Positions 34,864 through 46,815 of a DNA stretch of 64,000 bases are shown here, in pieces; within the stretch, counting starts at the first letter, position 1, and the number at the start of each line of letters is the position of its first letter. The notes beneath the pieces were generated by a model. The model was not told the DNA's origin and made no database searches. It saw nothing but the letters and a program-made list of their open reading frames with translations. This stretch comes from Musa acuminata AAA Group (taxonomy: Eukaryota; Streptophyta; Magnoliopsida; Zingiberales; Musaceae), in contig NC_088355.1 in assembly GCF_036884655.1 (NCBI RefSeq), forward strand, positions 41,469,001 to 41,533,000, given 5' to 3'. Both the position numbers and the translations under genes were made by a program.

Positions 34864-36756
34864 GGCAAGTTTTCTACACTGATCATGTCTCACACTTATT
34901 TGTGGCACTTTGAATCCTACAGCAAGCAGTATTACGATAAATTCGATATCCGTTTGGTCTGTTACCTGCGATCCCCTAAATCTCTCACTCTATGTTTCTT
35001 TGCAGAGCAATTTATCTGTGCTTCAGCTTAAAGTCCGGCAACGACAAGTCTGAGGTTTCTACTTTACGTGGAAGACAAAAGCATCTTGACCTGATTTCGA
35101 AAAACAAAAGAAGATTTTGACTTGGGTACCTCCCTGACACCGATGCAGTGCATGCAACACCATATCTCGACATGTTGCTGCTGAAGCCAACATTTCATGA
35201 TCGACTGACACTGAAGACACGTACCGTCGGTCATCCTCGTCAAAACCTCTCTCTCTCTCAGCCCTCATGACGTGTTGAAGTTGCTAATAGCTGAAACAGG
35301 AGGAAGCCTGATCACACCACCTTCTCGATTTCGAACTGTAATGGCAAACACACACACAGGTCTGTGAACACAAAAGGGTTGAGTGCTTCGAGACTGCCGG
35401 AGTCAGCCAAGAAACTCAAGCAGAAAGAGAAGCTGGGCGTCCTTGCTTTAAAATCGGAGCCGTGAATAGTGGTCTTATCAGTCAAAAAGCTCTTTAAACT
35501 CATCAGCGCATTTGATGGGGGTGCAAAAAAGGATGCGCCGCAGGAGGACAGAGGAGGAAGCGTTCCAGTCGCGGGTAAGTCTACTGAGTCTGCACTCAGC
35601 GACAGTAAGCTGTCGCCCCCTGTCATTATTTGGCCATGATGGTGATCGGGGGGCAATATTCCAGCTGACATTAACGACTGCTCTGCTGCATCAGTTTTGA
35701 ATCGAAGCGCAGGAGGCTCTGCCGTCGAAACGGGAAGAGCAATCTTTGATGCAATCCCTCCTCAAAAGAAGAGCGACTTACGACCTCGAATCCGACGGCC
35801 GGCCATCTGTACGCGTGGAAGTTCGCGTGCCACCACCTTGGAATTCCAAAATGGGTCCCGTCTGCACGAACCAATCTCGACTCTACGACGGAGATCAGAC
35901 GGGTGCCGTCCCGCTTCGGGGAAGGTAGCCGGACGACGCGGCGTGGGGTGCGGTTCGTGCCTCCGTTGCAGTGGTGCCACCAACCACACCCTGACACGTG
36001 CACGATGGATCAAAACGCCCGCGGTCGATCGGGCCTTCTCGATGTTGGGTGTGTTCGCGCGAGGAGCCGATCGACACGCCTCGTCGGGTTATTTGGCTTC
36101 CACCGCACTTTTCGCGCCACGGGTTTCGTGTGGAAGCTGTAAGGCGTACGGGCTCAGCGACGGTGTGCAGCGACGCGTACGTGAAAGAATGCGGAGAGCG
36201 GATAAGCAGCATCTCAAGTTGCAAACACGGTTCGCTGAGTACGAACCAAACCATGCTTTCTGTAATCCCAAGGAAGACTTGGGTTGGGTTTAAGAAGGGC
36301 TAATTATGGGTGAAAAGACGACCCGACAACTGTCTGCTTTGTATATTACTGCTTTAACAAAGTCGCAGCACTTTAATGCAAGAAACGGAGATAGATAAAA
36401 AGTGGCAATTTAAAGATTACATGAATGATTTGAGCAAAGGATAATCCATCTCACCAATTACAATTAGATGGGTCTAAGTACTCAAAGCGAGCGTCATGAT
36501 GACTAATTATCTAATCGGGAAGTTGAGCGGCAGATGGCCATCCATGAGGACTAGAAATCACCTGTCTGTTCCGTCGCAGGCAACACATTTTTCCTCTCAG
36601 AGCAAAAGCCGCGTTTCCTGTGGGTTCCATGGTTTCGTTAGAGGGAAACTCGTGTTCCCTGATCGAACGGAGACAGGCGTGCTCCGACTATTCAGTCTCC
36701 GTTGGTGCGCCACATTAAACCAACTCCCACGGATAGAGAGAGGGTTAGCCAAGAAG
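34864..36756. other. intergenic region with GC-rich block
   Basis: From about 35700 to 36260 the DNA turns GC- and CpG-rich and has long open frames in several frames of both strands, the longest being 35697-36293 on plus. None has a recognisable domain, and the protein-like composition follows from high GC. It may be upstream regulatory DNA of the OVATE gene or a decayed coding copy. Confidence 0.45.
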
Positions 36757-36764
36757 AATAAAAG
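36757..36764 (+). promoter_or_regulatory. possible TATA-like element of the OVATE gene
   Basis: AATAAAAG lies about 70 bp before the ATG at 36833. It is a weak match. Confidence 0.3.
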
Positions 36765-36832
36765 CCGCCCGGTTCTTCCTAGTTTTAAGTCCGCAGAGCA
36801 GAGATTACGTGAACTCTCGGAGCTCTCGACCG

Positions 36833-37819
36833 ATGGCCAAGCGGCTGCGTCTCTGTTTGTCCCGCGTGCTCCCCTCCTTCCATGCCTTCCGCTCCAAGGA
36901 CAACGGGGCCGCTTCTTCCTCCCTCAACTCCGACGACGGCTTCGACGTCGACTTCCATGATCACCAGCCTCCCCTCCCCCTCCCCCTGCCCCGCCGTCCC
37001 CATCCCCCGCTAGTCTCCGCCAGTTGTTGTCGCCCTTCCCGCCGCCGGTCGCGCCCCGCCAGAGAGAGCGTCTCTGACGTCCCCCGGCCCGCGCCGCTGC
37101 CCCCTCGGGAGACGCCGGCGTACCTCTGGCGGAAGGAGGAGAAGTGGTGGCACGTCGTGCCCTGCGTCAGCGCACACGTCTACGGCAATGTGCCGCTCCT
37201 CCCTTCGCCCGAAGATCGACTCCGACAACGGTGGCGGGACGATCCCAACGATGGCCGCGCCGCTGCGACGGGGCGCCGGAAAAAAGTGGCGTCCAGAAGG
37301 AGGGCTCTCTTGCGGCGCCGAGCGCGGGGCAGGTGTTACTCCTCGGCCGACGACGATAGTGGGTGGTTTAGCAGCGACGAGGAAACCGAAACGTTGATGT
37401 CGACGACAGACGTGGAGCCCTCGGACACCGTGCTGCGACGCCGCCGCCGTTGCCGGCGGAAGAGCGTCATCCGCGGCGACGGAAGGAGCAGCTGGCCATC
37501 GCCGGAGGGTGCGGCGGCGGTGAAGAGGCTGATCCCGTGCGCGGCGCCGGCGGTGAGGGAGAGCTTCGCGGTCGTGAAGCTGTCGGAGGATCCCAGGGAG
37601 GACTTCCTGCGGTCGATGGCGGAGATGGTGGTGGAGAAGGAGATCTTCGACGCTGGTGGTTTGGAGCAGCTGCTGCGATGCTTCCTGTCCCTGAATTCAC
37701 GCCAACACCACCCCGCAATCGTCACGGCCTTCGAGGAAATCTGGGACTCCCTTTTTCCGACGGTGGCTGCGGGCACCAACGCTGCCCGGCGCCGCTCTTC
37801 CCCGCACTCTACGTTGTAG
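36833..37819 (+). CDS. OFP: OVATE family protein, transcriptional repressor type
   Basis: A single exon encodes 328 aa. The N-terminus MAKRLRLCLSRVLPSFHAFR is the usual OFP opening. A long, disordered, Arg- and Pro-rich middle follows, with ETPAYLWRKEEKWWHVV near residue 105 and a basic stretch. The conserved OVATE (DUF623) domain lies at about 242-308: SFAVVKLSEDPREDFLRSMA, then MVVEKEIFDAGGLEQLLRCF, and ending IVTAFEEIWDSLF. OFPs are plant-specific, act as repressors with KNOX/BELL homeodomain partners and affect fruit shape and cell elongation. I chose the ATG at 36833 over the in-frame one at 36809 because the family opening begins there. OFP genes usually lack introns, as here. Confidence 0.92.
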   Translation: MAKRLRLCLSRVLPSFHAFRSKDNGAASSSLNSDDGFDVDFHDHQPPLPLPLPRRPHPPLVSASCCRPSRRRSRPARESVSDVPRPAPLPPRETPAYLWRKEEKWWHVVPCVSAHVYGNVPLLPSPEDRLRQRWRDDPNDGRAAATGRRKKVASRRRALLRRRARGRCYSSADDDSGWFSSDEETETLMSTTDVEPSDTVLRRRRRCRRKSVIRGDGRSSWPSPEGAAAVKRLIPCAAPAVRESFAVVKLSEDPREDFLRSMAEMVVEKEIFDAGGLEQLLRCFLSLNSRQHHPAIVTAFEEIWDSLFPTVAAGTNAARRRSSPHSTL

Positions 37820-38668
37820 CTGTAGTTAAGTATCAGTACTATGTGCCTATCTCCGTGGTTGTGTGCTTGTATTGGCTGTGCCATTGTGTGGATACTTAGC
37901 ACGATTAGTAAAGCAATTCCATTTGTATATATATCTTTGTAGTGTGACTGAATCATCATTCTTGAATTAAACCATAAAACCATAATCATCAACACTGTAA
38001 TATAGATTGTGATCTGTTTCTGAGCTAATCCATTGTGTAAGTCCTTTCCTGTAATGATTAGTTGCCAAAATCCTTCACTAGAAGGTGTCAAAGAAACTTA
38101 TGACATTTCCATGAACAAGCAATAGCCTATTCTTATTACCCAAGAACAGATCATAGACTTTGTTTGTCATTCCTCTGCATTTGATTCAAACACAAGAAAG
38201 GTATTGGAGTCCACATTGCGAAGAAGAAGAAGAAGGTTGATCAAATAGTATACAACATGGAAGAATTCAAGTAGTGGCAGGAAGAGGGGGCCTTAATGGG
38301 CATGCGTGCTGTTTAGCTTTGTCTTCATGATTCCACCATGTTCATATCATGATGCTTGATTTCAATTCATTCTCACCATGTTCATATCATGATGCTTGGC
38401 CTCAAGATATCCTTCTTTGTCTGCTGCAAGTCAAAAGTAGCAAGAATTAGCTATTCCCACAAGCAAATTTTGTTATCAGCTACAAGAATCCCTCAATGGA
38501 AGTTCCAAGCTCTATGCGAAGATTTAGATGATGCAAATATCTGATATGGAAATAGCAGCATAAGCCAAAGAATGGGGTGCCTTCTGTGTCCCTGGATATT
38601 ATGAATGCAGAACAAGACTCAAATGATTGTTCTTGTGGTTGCCTTTAGGAGCATTGCTGCAGAATATA

Positions 38669-38731
<63 letters not shown>

Positions 38732-38862
38732 TCAAAGTATCAATATGAAGTAGTCATGAAGCTGAAATAAATTTATAATAAAAAAAACAATTAACCTCCT
38801 AAGATAAATTTGATGGGCCTTTGTCATTATTAATCGAAAAATCTGAGCCTAGGTCTGTCAAG
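37820..38862. other. spacer between OVATE gene and the 110-aa gene
   Basis: It starts with probable 3' UTR. A 24-bp direct duplication (ACCATGTTCATATCATGATG) occurs near 38334 and 38376, and a TA microsatellite lies at 38672-38727. No gene is seen. Confidence 0.55.
38672..38727. repeat. (TA)n microsatellite
   Basis: A TA run of about 56 bp. Confidence 0.95.
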
Positions 38863-40568
38863 TTACCGTGGCATGTTCCAACGCATTGGAGGATCTATTG
38901 GGTGTTGTACTGATTCAAAGGAGCTGATGAGCTTCTGGTGTCTATCGACAATGGATTTTGATGAGCTTCCTCCTCCAGATTTTCTCCTGCGATATCACAA
39001 AAAAAAAAAAAGGCATCCTAAACAAATATGATCAGCACCTAACCTTGTCATCAACACCTGCTTGATTCTGCGATGGCGACCGAGCATTTCTTCAAATGTG
39101 GGGGCTGTTGGGACTATAAATGAGGTGCTGGAATCTGCCGCATTCTGATAAGGCATGATCAAGAACCTTACAGTGAGACACTGAATCCAAACCAAGCTCA
39201 CCCTTGCAGAATCAAAAGAGTCCTTTACTTCTTTGGGCCACCATGTCCTGCAGAATGGGAGCTCGAGTGGTGTTCCAAAATGCGAGCTTACAGTAGTGTG
39301 AAGCATATCAGACTATATCTATCTTGTACTGGCTTTCAGACAAACTCGTCACAAAAAACTTCGATCTTTGAAAAAACTATGCAATCTTATTATGTCTTCG
39401 TGGGCCATACAAATAGATATATGCAATGGCATTGGGATCTGTATTGGCAAGAACATCCCTTCACTCTGAATGCAGCTGTACCTCCATTGATTGCAGGAGC
39501 AAATGCAAGTCAATAAAAAGAGGACAGAGTGTTTGGTAGGCAGATGCACAGTGTTTTATTAGATGTCTTGATAAGGTTCTCCATCGAATAGTGCCTTCAA
39601 GAACCATGGTTTGTACCTCGCAAAGGACCTCCGAAACCCACTCAAACTGGTTCAAATGGTGTCAGGGGTTCCCCCTTTTGAATGTGTGATAAATGGACAT
39701 TGAGGTTTGGAATCTGAAATGAATGAGAGCAGTCATTGACCACAACATCGTTTCACAAAGGTGTGATGGGAGAGGCAGTGGCACCCATCAAGGTCCCCAC
39801 ATCAAGCATAGCATCATTGCAAGTGGATCACACAGGCAAAGGGGCAATGCGGAAGTATGATCTCAGTGAAGTTGAAAGGAACACTGCTAATGGAATCTCA
39901 GTAGAAAAAATGATAAAGAAAGATCCTTTCACCGGCCTCTTCTCTCCTCGACCAGTGTGAGATCACATGAGATATAAAACTTTGGCTGTCCCCTATCCTG
40001 ATTGATGAGCAGATAACCTAAAAAAAAATACTGGAAATCCTTCTATGACTCAACTACAGAGAACCTGATGCAAGTCTCCTATTCTTCTTTGTTTTAGAGA
40101 CAAACTCAGTGGCTTCATATAATATAATAAAGACTTGTGGCTGGATCTGATAATGTTACAAAAGGTTGGAAACTTGGAGTGGATTTGTGATTGGAAGCCA
40201 TCTGTTTGACAATGATTAACGCAGAGTACCTTTAAGAAGATATGAACTGAGTGCTTTAGGGGAGCTGAACTCTGATCAACCTTTTGAGTTCCATGATAAA
40301 CAAATGCATGGTTTTCCATACAAAAAAGGTTCTGATGCATGCAAAAGACGACGAGCATAAACAATAATATAATTCTTAAACCAAACAGGTTAAGTGAACG
40401 AAACCTACAAACAAGAGGGTTGGGGATTAAAATAACACAGAGGAAGAAGAAAACAAAGCGTTCGTCAACGAAGGTGATGATGGAGGGAGAGAGAGAGATA
40501 AATAACCTGCCGGCTTTTTGGTCGCATACGGCTTCCTCACTGCTGCAGTGCGGCAGGTCGTTCAGCAC
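38863..40568 (-). CDS. four-exon gene for an unrecognised 110-aa protein
   Basis: Exons on the minus strand are 40507-40568, 39202-39247, 39044-39144 and 38863-38986. All three introns are GT-AG and the phases (2, 0, 2) join without a break from ATG to TAA: 62+46+101+124 nt makes 111 codons. The product starts MLNDLPHCSSEEAVCDQKAG, then TWWPKEVKDSFDSAR, then an Ala/Ser/Thr segment with PTFEEMLGRHRRIKQVLMTR, and ends SFESVQHPIDPPMRWNMPR. It has no signal peptide or membrane span. The basic RRKSGGGSSSK stretch could help nuclear entry, but that is inference. I do not recognise the family. No single exon would stand out alone; the case rests on the consistent splicing. Confidence 0.55.
39766..39960 (+). 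CDS. possible small ORF, 64 aa
   Basis: From the first ATG the frame reads MGEAVAPIKVPTSSIASLQV, then VDHTGKGAMRKYDLSEVERN, and ends DPFTGLFSPRPV. The composition is balanced and soluble, unlike the low-complexity frames around it. It lies within intron 1 of the minus-strand four-exon gene. No splice sites, TATA box or family match are evident. It could be a real small gene, a lost exon of another gene, or chance. Confidence 0.25.
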   Translation: MGEAVAPIKVPTSSIASLQVDHTGKGAMRKYDLSEVERNTANGISVEKMIKKDPFTGLFSPRPV

Positions 40569-40975
40569 TTACCTGTGAAATGTGTTGTACTGGTTGCCCT
40601 AAAGGGAGCTTTTCGTAAATAAGTCTTTAAATTTGCCTCTTTAACTAGCATCGATGATGACGTTTTTTCCATCAGCTATTAGCTGGAACTGCTGTGCGAT
40701 GTTCGATGCACTCTACCACCGTTTCACCGCACCTCCTTTCTTTAATTTTTAATTAGAAAAACTATATTAAAATTGGTTTCGATATTAATAATAATTAAAT
40801 AAAGGGTGAGTAGTGCTCTACGCTACACGACAAAAAGACGGGGAGCTCGATCATTTGCAACGTGGACCGAGGAGATTCCTCCACGTCGCTCGATCTGAGT
40901 TAACCCCATGTCTCCCACCGTCTCCTAACCCGAGTTGTGTCCTCCCCCACCACTTTATTAGACTTTGGCGAGCGC

Positions 40976-41010
<35 letters not shown>

Positions 41011-41351
41011 CGTCTCTTCTCTGTCTTCTTTGCAGAGCTTGCGCCGCCCGAGAAGACCAAACCTGCTTCCTTCTTGCCTTTCGCCCCCGAGTCTCGCCGG
41101 TTAATGGGAGCCCGATTTGTCGGCACCGTTCTTGTTTTGTATCGGAAGAAGAGGGATTGAAGGTCTTGCCTTTTTCCTTCTGATAGCGGGCCGCTTTGTT
41201 CGCCGTGTTATCGAAGAAGAAGAGGGATTGTTTGGGTCAGCTTGGTGTGTAACAGTGATCTGAAGGACTGGTAGCTGGTGAAAGCTTCTCCTTTTTCGGT
41301 TTCGTTCTTCTTTTTCTGTGTTGAAAGTTAGAGAGAGAAAGAGTGGTTTGG
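40569..41351 (+). promoter_or_regulatory. promoter and 5' leader of the IDD gene
   Basis: The start codons of the minus-strand 110-aa gene and the plus-strand IDD gene lie head to head about 0.8 kb apart. A CT run at 40980-41006 and a leader-like stretch rich in TTCTTC/GAAGAAG lead to the IDD start. CT runs in 5' leaders are common in plants. Confidence 0.5.
40980..41006. repeat. (CT)n microsatellite in the IDD leader
   Basis: A CT run of about 27 bp. Confidence 0.95.
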
Positions 41352-43667
41352 ATGATGGAATTGGAGAATTCCTCCGTCATGACCGTCTCCAACTCTGGGT
41401 CCGGGGAGGCTAGCGTCTCCTCCTCCGGCCACCTACAGCCTTCCGCGCTGCAGAACACGGACCCGCCGCCGCTGCCGATTCCGGTAGTCAAGAAGAAGAG
41501 GAACCTTCCCGGAACGCCGGGTAAGTGGAATTAGGGCTGCTCGACAGCGTGAAGGTTATTTGATTATTGTTGTTGTTATTTGAATGGGGATGTCTGTGGT
41601 AGATCCGGAGGCGGAGGTGATCGCGCTCTCGCCGAAGACGCTGATGGCGACCAACCGGTTCGTTTGCGAGATATGCAACAAGGGGTTCCAGCGGGACCAG
41701 AACCTGCAGCTGCACCGGAGGGGGCACAATTTGCCGTGGAAGCTGCGGCAGAGGACGGGAAAGGAGGTGCGGAAGCGGGTGTACGTGTGCCCTGAAACGA
41801 GCTGCGTGCACCACGACCCGTCGCGGGCGCTCGGCGATCTCACCGGCATCAAGAAGCACTTCTGCCGGAAACACGGCGAGAAGAAGTGGAAGTGCGATAA
41901 ATGCTCTAAGAAGTACGCCGTGCAGTCCGACTGGAAGGCCCACTCCAAGGTCTGCGGCACCCGCGAGTACCGCTGCGACTGCGGCACCCTCTTCTCCCGG
42001 TATTCCGTCTAACACCTTCGCCGCATCACCAGCAGCTGTCGATGTTGTTGTGACGCCTAGGATTTGGATCTTGGATTCGTTGTTTCTGTTTTGCTCATGG
42101 TGTTCTGGTTCGGTTTCGGTAGGCGAGACAGTTTCATCACCCACAGAGCATTCTGCGACGCGCTCGCGGAGGAGAGCGCCAAAACCGGGGCAAAGCCGCA
42201 GGCGGAGGACGGCAAGGCAACGGCAACTCAGGACGGAGCTGCTGCTGCTGCGGCAGGTCAGGACGCAATAGCGGCGACGGCGGAGACAGCTCCGGCCGCT
42301 GTGATGGCGGCGGCGTTGCCGCCACAGCAAGTGACACCGCTGGAGAGACAAGGTGGGTGGTTCTCCTCCTTTGTTCTCTTGTGTCCATCGTTTCGAGTCT
42401 TATTTTGGACTGCGGTAGAATGCTGTTACGGAAAGAGGAGATAAATGGAGGACTATTGTCGGATCTGAAGCTTCCCAGGCAACAAGATAAAGTAAAACGC
42501 GCATTTAGCGGGGATTAGGACAGAGTTGTTGGGTTCTTCCGTCATCTGATGCTTTCCGAGATGCTCTCGTCGTGGATCCAAATGGAGAGGAGAAAGGTGG
42601 AGTCTGTGGTGTGTGAAGGGGGGGAGGAAAACGACGTTTTGAGGGAGTTGTTTCGTTCCTTCCAAGGGGCTCTCTGATTCGAAACTTTCCATCGCAGTTG
42701 ATGAGCTAAAGGGGATGGAATCAGAAGTTGCAAGAAATCTACTCATCTCCATGGCATCATTGCTCGTCTTTACACTGCTCTCTTTTGCTTTCCCTTCTCC
42801 TAAAACTAGCACCAATAAAAAGGAGACCTTTATTATTTGGTCCCATAACGTGCTTGCGATCCCTTTACAGAGCCGGAGAAGCCCACCGCACTGCTGCAAT
42901 ACATGCCACCGCTCTCAGCGCCGCTGGCCAACACCAGCGGTGTCATCACCACCAGCAACAGCAGCAGCAGCAGCAGCAGCAGTAGCAGCAGCACCAGCCT
43001 GTTCGCGAGCCTTTTTGCGTCGGCCACCGCCGCCACCGCAGCAGGTCACGGCACCGCCACCTTATCCGACCTGATGGGCGCGATGGGACGGGTCGACCGG
43101 CCCTTCGTGGAACCCCCCTCGCTTTGTCTCGCCACCAACGGAAGGCCGGCGCCGTTGTTCTCGCCGCAGGCGCAGGGTCATGACCGGCGTCCCTTCGCTC
43201 CCCCGCCGCCCTCTCCGCACATGTCTGCGACCGCGCTGCTGCAGAAGGCAGCTCAGATGGGATCCGCGGCGACCGGCTCGTCCTTCCTCAGAGGCTTCGG
43301 CCTCGATGCAGCTCCCTCGGGGCAGCAAGAGAGTCTCCAGGATAGCAGCCTTCGATGGGGCCACCATCATCACGCGCAGCAACAACAGTCGGAAACGGAG
43401 CCATCTCCCATGCTAACAGCGGGGCTCGGGCTCGGACTCCCGTACGAGCCGGACTTGATGATGGGATCCTCCCAATTGTTCGGGCCGAAACCGGCGACAC
43501 TGGACTTTCTGGGACTAGGAATGGGGCCGGTGGGCGGCACCTCCAACGGGGGGCTATCGGCGTTGATGACTTCGATCGGTGGCGGTGGCCTCAACATGGG
43601 ACCAGGAACAGCTACCGGAGGCCGTGTAGGGTCGGAGAGAAAGCCGACTAGCCCTGCCATTCGCTAG
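41352..43667 (+). CDS. INDETERMINATE-DOMAIN (IDD) C2H2 zinc-finger transcription factor
   Basis: Exons are 41352-41520, 41603-41999, 42123-42352 and 42871-43667, giving 530 aa with exact phases. After a Ser-rich head and the nuclear signal [12 protein letters not shown] comes the ID domain. Finger 1 is C78-H98 ([20 protein letters not shown]), finger 2 C119-H147, finger 3 C154-C174 (C2HC) and finger 4 C181-C200 (C2HC). The C-terminal half has a poly-Ser run, [15 protein letters not shown] and TLDFLGLG (about 475), the usual IDD motifs that bind GRAS proteins such as SCARECROW and DELLA. IDD factors control root patterning, flowering, sugar and gibberellin responses. Which IDD member this is cannot be settled by eye. 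Two adjacent Met codons could start it. The protein is complete with no lost zinc ligand. Confidence 0.95.
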
Positions 43668-46600
43668 CATACCCCCACTCTGGTGAGTTTTCAGCGGATT
43701 GGAAGGAACAGGTGGTGGAAGATCTGCATGTATTCGTTCTTTTGCTTCAAAGAATGTTGTGTTCTTTTCTTTTTTGTTCCTTTTTTTTTTTGGGTCTTTC
43801 GTCGTCTTAATGCACGTCTTAAATCACGTAAAATATAGTGGTACATATCGTTTCAAGAACATCGGTGTAGACATGTCTTATGCTTTAAGTTACGTGCGGC
43901 AGCCGACATCTTCTCTGTGTTTCCACCGGTTTAAAGACGCAGAAGCAGTGTAAGACGGCGACGAGGGGAAGGAGACGTCAATCGGTGACAGTGAGCCAAA
44001 CTGACACATGGTGGACTGCGAGGAAGACACGAGAACCTCGTGCATTAACTCGTCAATTGGAAAGCAATTACGTGGGGGCACTAAATGTCTGCAGAAGACG
44101 ACGACGCCGATGCATATGAACTGCCTTCTTCCTCCTTTCGACCACAAAATCCAAGTCCGAAGTGGCACAGTGATCGATGACTAGTAAAGCCTATAATGGC
44201 TGCTCAGCCTCGGAAAGCGTCAGCGACCCCGCGGTCTCATTCCAACGTAACATCAGCAGTAGTGAGAACTGAGAAGAGACGATGCATGTCGGAATGTGTA
44301 AGCTCTCACGCTTAGATCACGCTAACGCAGGACCATCATCTTTTGTTGGAAATGAGATTGCTCTCTTCTCGTAGGTGTTTAACACGATCTATCATCCTTT
44401 CTCAGCCAACATCCCACTTGGCTGAAGTTGAGATTTGTCTGCTCTCTTTGACTTTGACTTTCCTTCAGAATTAGCTCTTCTTCATCGTGAAACATTATTT
44501 TATAATATTAAATTATATTAATTTTTTTAAAAAAATATATTTAATTTTAAATACCAAATGGACATAATAAAATGGATCAGATTATGATCTTTAGATTTTA
44601 CTCGTATTGTGGTTCGACACCAAATCGACGATCAAGTTAGTATTTGTTTGCTACACATGAAAAATAAAAAATTAAAATTAAAACTCTTAGATGTCATTTT
44701 TACATGACATGTTTAAATTTTTTATTCCCAATAATATATGAGGGAATTAATTAACATTATTTTCCTGCTTAGTTATCTTCTTACGTGATAAAGAGTTATT
44801 CCTGCATATCACCGGCACGCGGTCGACGCTGTGGATCAGAGTTATGACGCGAGGTACAGAAGGATGAGGACCTGTTCTTGAATGGTTTTGGCTCCGGCGA
44901 TGAAGATGGCAGGAGCTCCGACCTGCCTCCGTTGGGACTTGTGTGCTCTCTCCTTCTTGTGTCGTATCGTATAACATTTCCTTGCTTTCCGGGATGGCAT
45001 CATCTCAACCGGAATAAGAGTCCGAAAAGAGAAGCGAGGAAGGGGAGCTTATCTTTAGTCGTTTTACTCTTTGTTTGGAATATATTATTTATCCGTCACC
45101 TAAAAGATAATTTTACTTTAAAAAATCTGAATAATTTAAAATTAATTGATTTTATAGATACAAATATAATATCAAGATTCACGCTAAATAAAATGACACT
45201 CCTACCGGGTCTCATTTGGTTTCCTCGTCTCTCCTTTCTCTCCTTTGTTTACTCTTTCCATTATAATAAAAATATTATCGATCAATAATCATTCGTATGA
45301 TATCCAAACTATATATATAATCTTCTCACATTGACAATGATTCAAGAAACATAGTTGCAAGTTGTCCTTTTGAAGAAAAAGCGAACGAGAGATTATTAGA
45401 AACGACTGAGGGTTGCTTTCCCATGGAATATTCTACAAAACATCTTGTCCTTTTGTAACCTAAGTATAAAAGCTTATTGTTAGTATAGTCATAGGTGATC
45501 ACTTTCTACCACTTACGCATATATGCATCTTTGTCGGGTTACTAACTTAGGCATCGAAATGGCTGAATCAAAAAACCTCTTACAATATTGATCTTTATAC
45601 ATATGGCATCTCGAGAGTTCGATGTTTCCACCTCAGAGACACCTTAGACAACCTTATGTACGTGAGTCTAAACCATGTTAAGCTGATGAGGATGTTAACA
45701 ATATATTCTTATAATATTTTTAGCACTAGGACTCAATATTATAGAAAGGTCTTCTCGTCGATCATCTCAATGAATACTTGAGCCAAGGGGCTTGAGGCTT
45801 TGCCTCCAACCTACAATACTTTCACCCAGGGAGAATAATAGTCACTCTTTTTACACGTCAATGTATCGAACTCAACGCAGACACCAATAAGATGTCGATG
45901 CTCATTCAAAGACCCAAGTCTTTCACTTCGAGGGATGACCTCAAGCCATCTACTTATATCTAATGAGGTATTCTTAAATCTCACTCAATAAAACCTCACT
46001 TAATTTGAGCGTAACAGAAACTAAATCAGAAAATCTCTCATGACCTCGATCTTCATGCAAGTGGCATCTCGGAAGCTTAACGTTTGCATCTTCGAGGCAT
46101 CTCGGATAACTCCATGTATATGATTTTAAAGAATATCATAGGAAACTTTTAAATATTAAAAAAATCATTAGTATCCCATAAATATTAATAAAATATAAAT
46201 ATTAGCATTAGTATTTAAGTAATACAACATCCAAACCAAATATGATTTTAAAAAATCACAATTTTGATATGTACACATACATAACTTTATAAAATAAAAA
46301 TTCTGCAAAAACACATATCCCACACAAGACAACCCAACAGCATGTTCTCCACTATTAGCAAGAGAGACATGGGGCCCGAATTAGGTTCAGAAATCACAAG
46401 GCGGGTAATGAAACGCGTAGAATTAAAACTGGTATCTCCTATTCCTCCATGATTTTTTCCGGGTCCCACCTGATCCTCCCCCTCGTCGTCGTCGTCGTCG
46501 TCGTCATGCACATCTCCTCCCCAATTCGCTCGACGCTGTACACCAGACAAAAACGAAGCAACTACTGGCCACCATCAACAGCGAAAAGCAGACTTCAAGA

Positions 46601-46815
46601 GCGAGAGATATGCCCTCTCCTTTCCCCTTCCCCTCTTCTCATCCACAGCCACAAACCCCACTTTGTCTTCTTCCTCGCCCACCCTGCCCTTCCAATTCCA
46701 TCCCCTCCCTCTGCGCGCTCCCATCCGCCGTCTTCTTCATCAAGAATGCCGGATTCCATGATCGCAACCACCAAATATACCAAGCAATCGTAGTATCCGA
46801 TCACCTTCCGCTGAC
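43668..46815. other. intergenic region
   Basis: No supported gene is present. AT-rich DNA at 44480-44760 and 45060-46280 holds two ~95-bp direct repeats (45571-45670 and 46036-46135). The last 350 bp (46450-46815) is CT- and pyrimidine-rich and is the likely leader of the JAC1-type gene. Confidence 0.5.
45571..46135. repeat. two ~95-bp direct repeats 465 bp apart
   Basis: Both copies carry, in order, GATCTT, GGCATCTCG, TTTGCATC or GTTTCCACC, a GAGGCA/GAGACAC word and CATGTATATG or TATGTACGTG. They may be the ends of a small, decayed element. Confidence 0.45.

Noticed and set aside
40050..40568. 172-aa minus-strand frame starting at the first exon of the 110-aa gene
   Set aside because: After residue 20 it reads through a good GT donor into intron-like sequence rich in Phe and Ser; the spliced model fits better.
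41488..42351. 287-aa minus-strand frame opposite the IDD gene
   Set aside because: Antisense shadow of GC-rich zinc-finger exons; it runs across IDD introns with no structure of its own.
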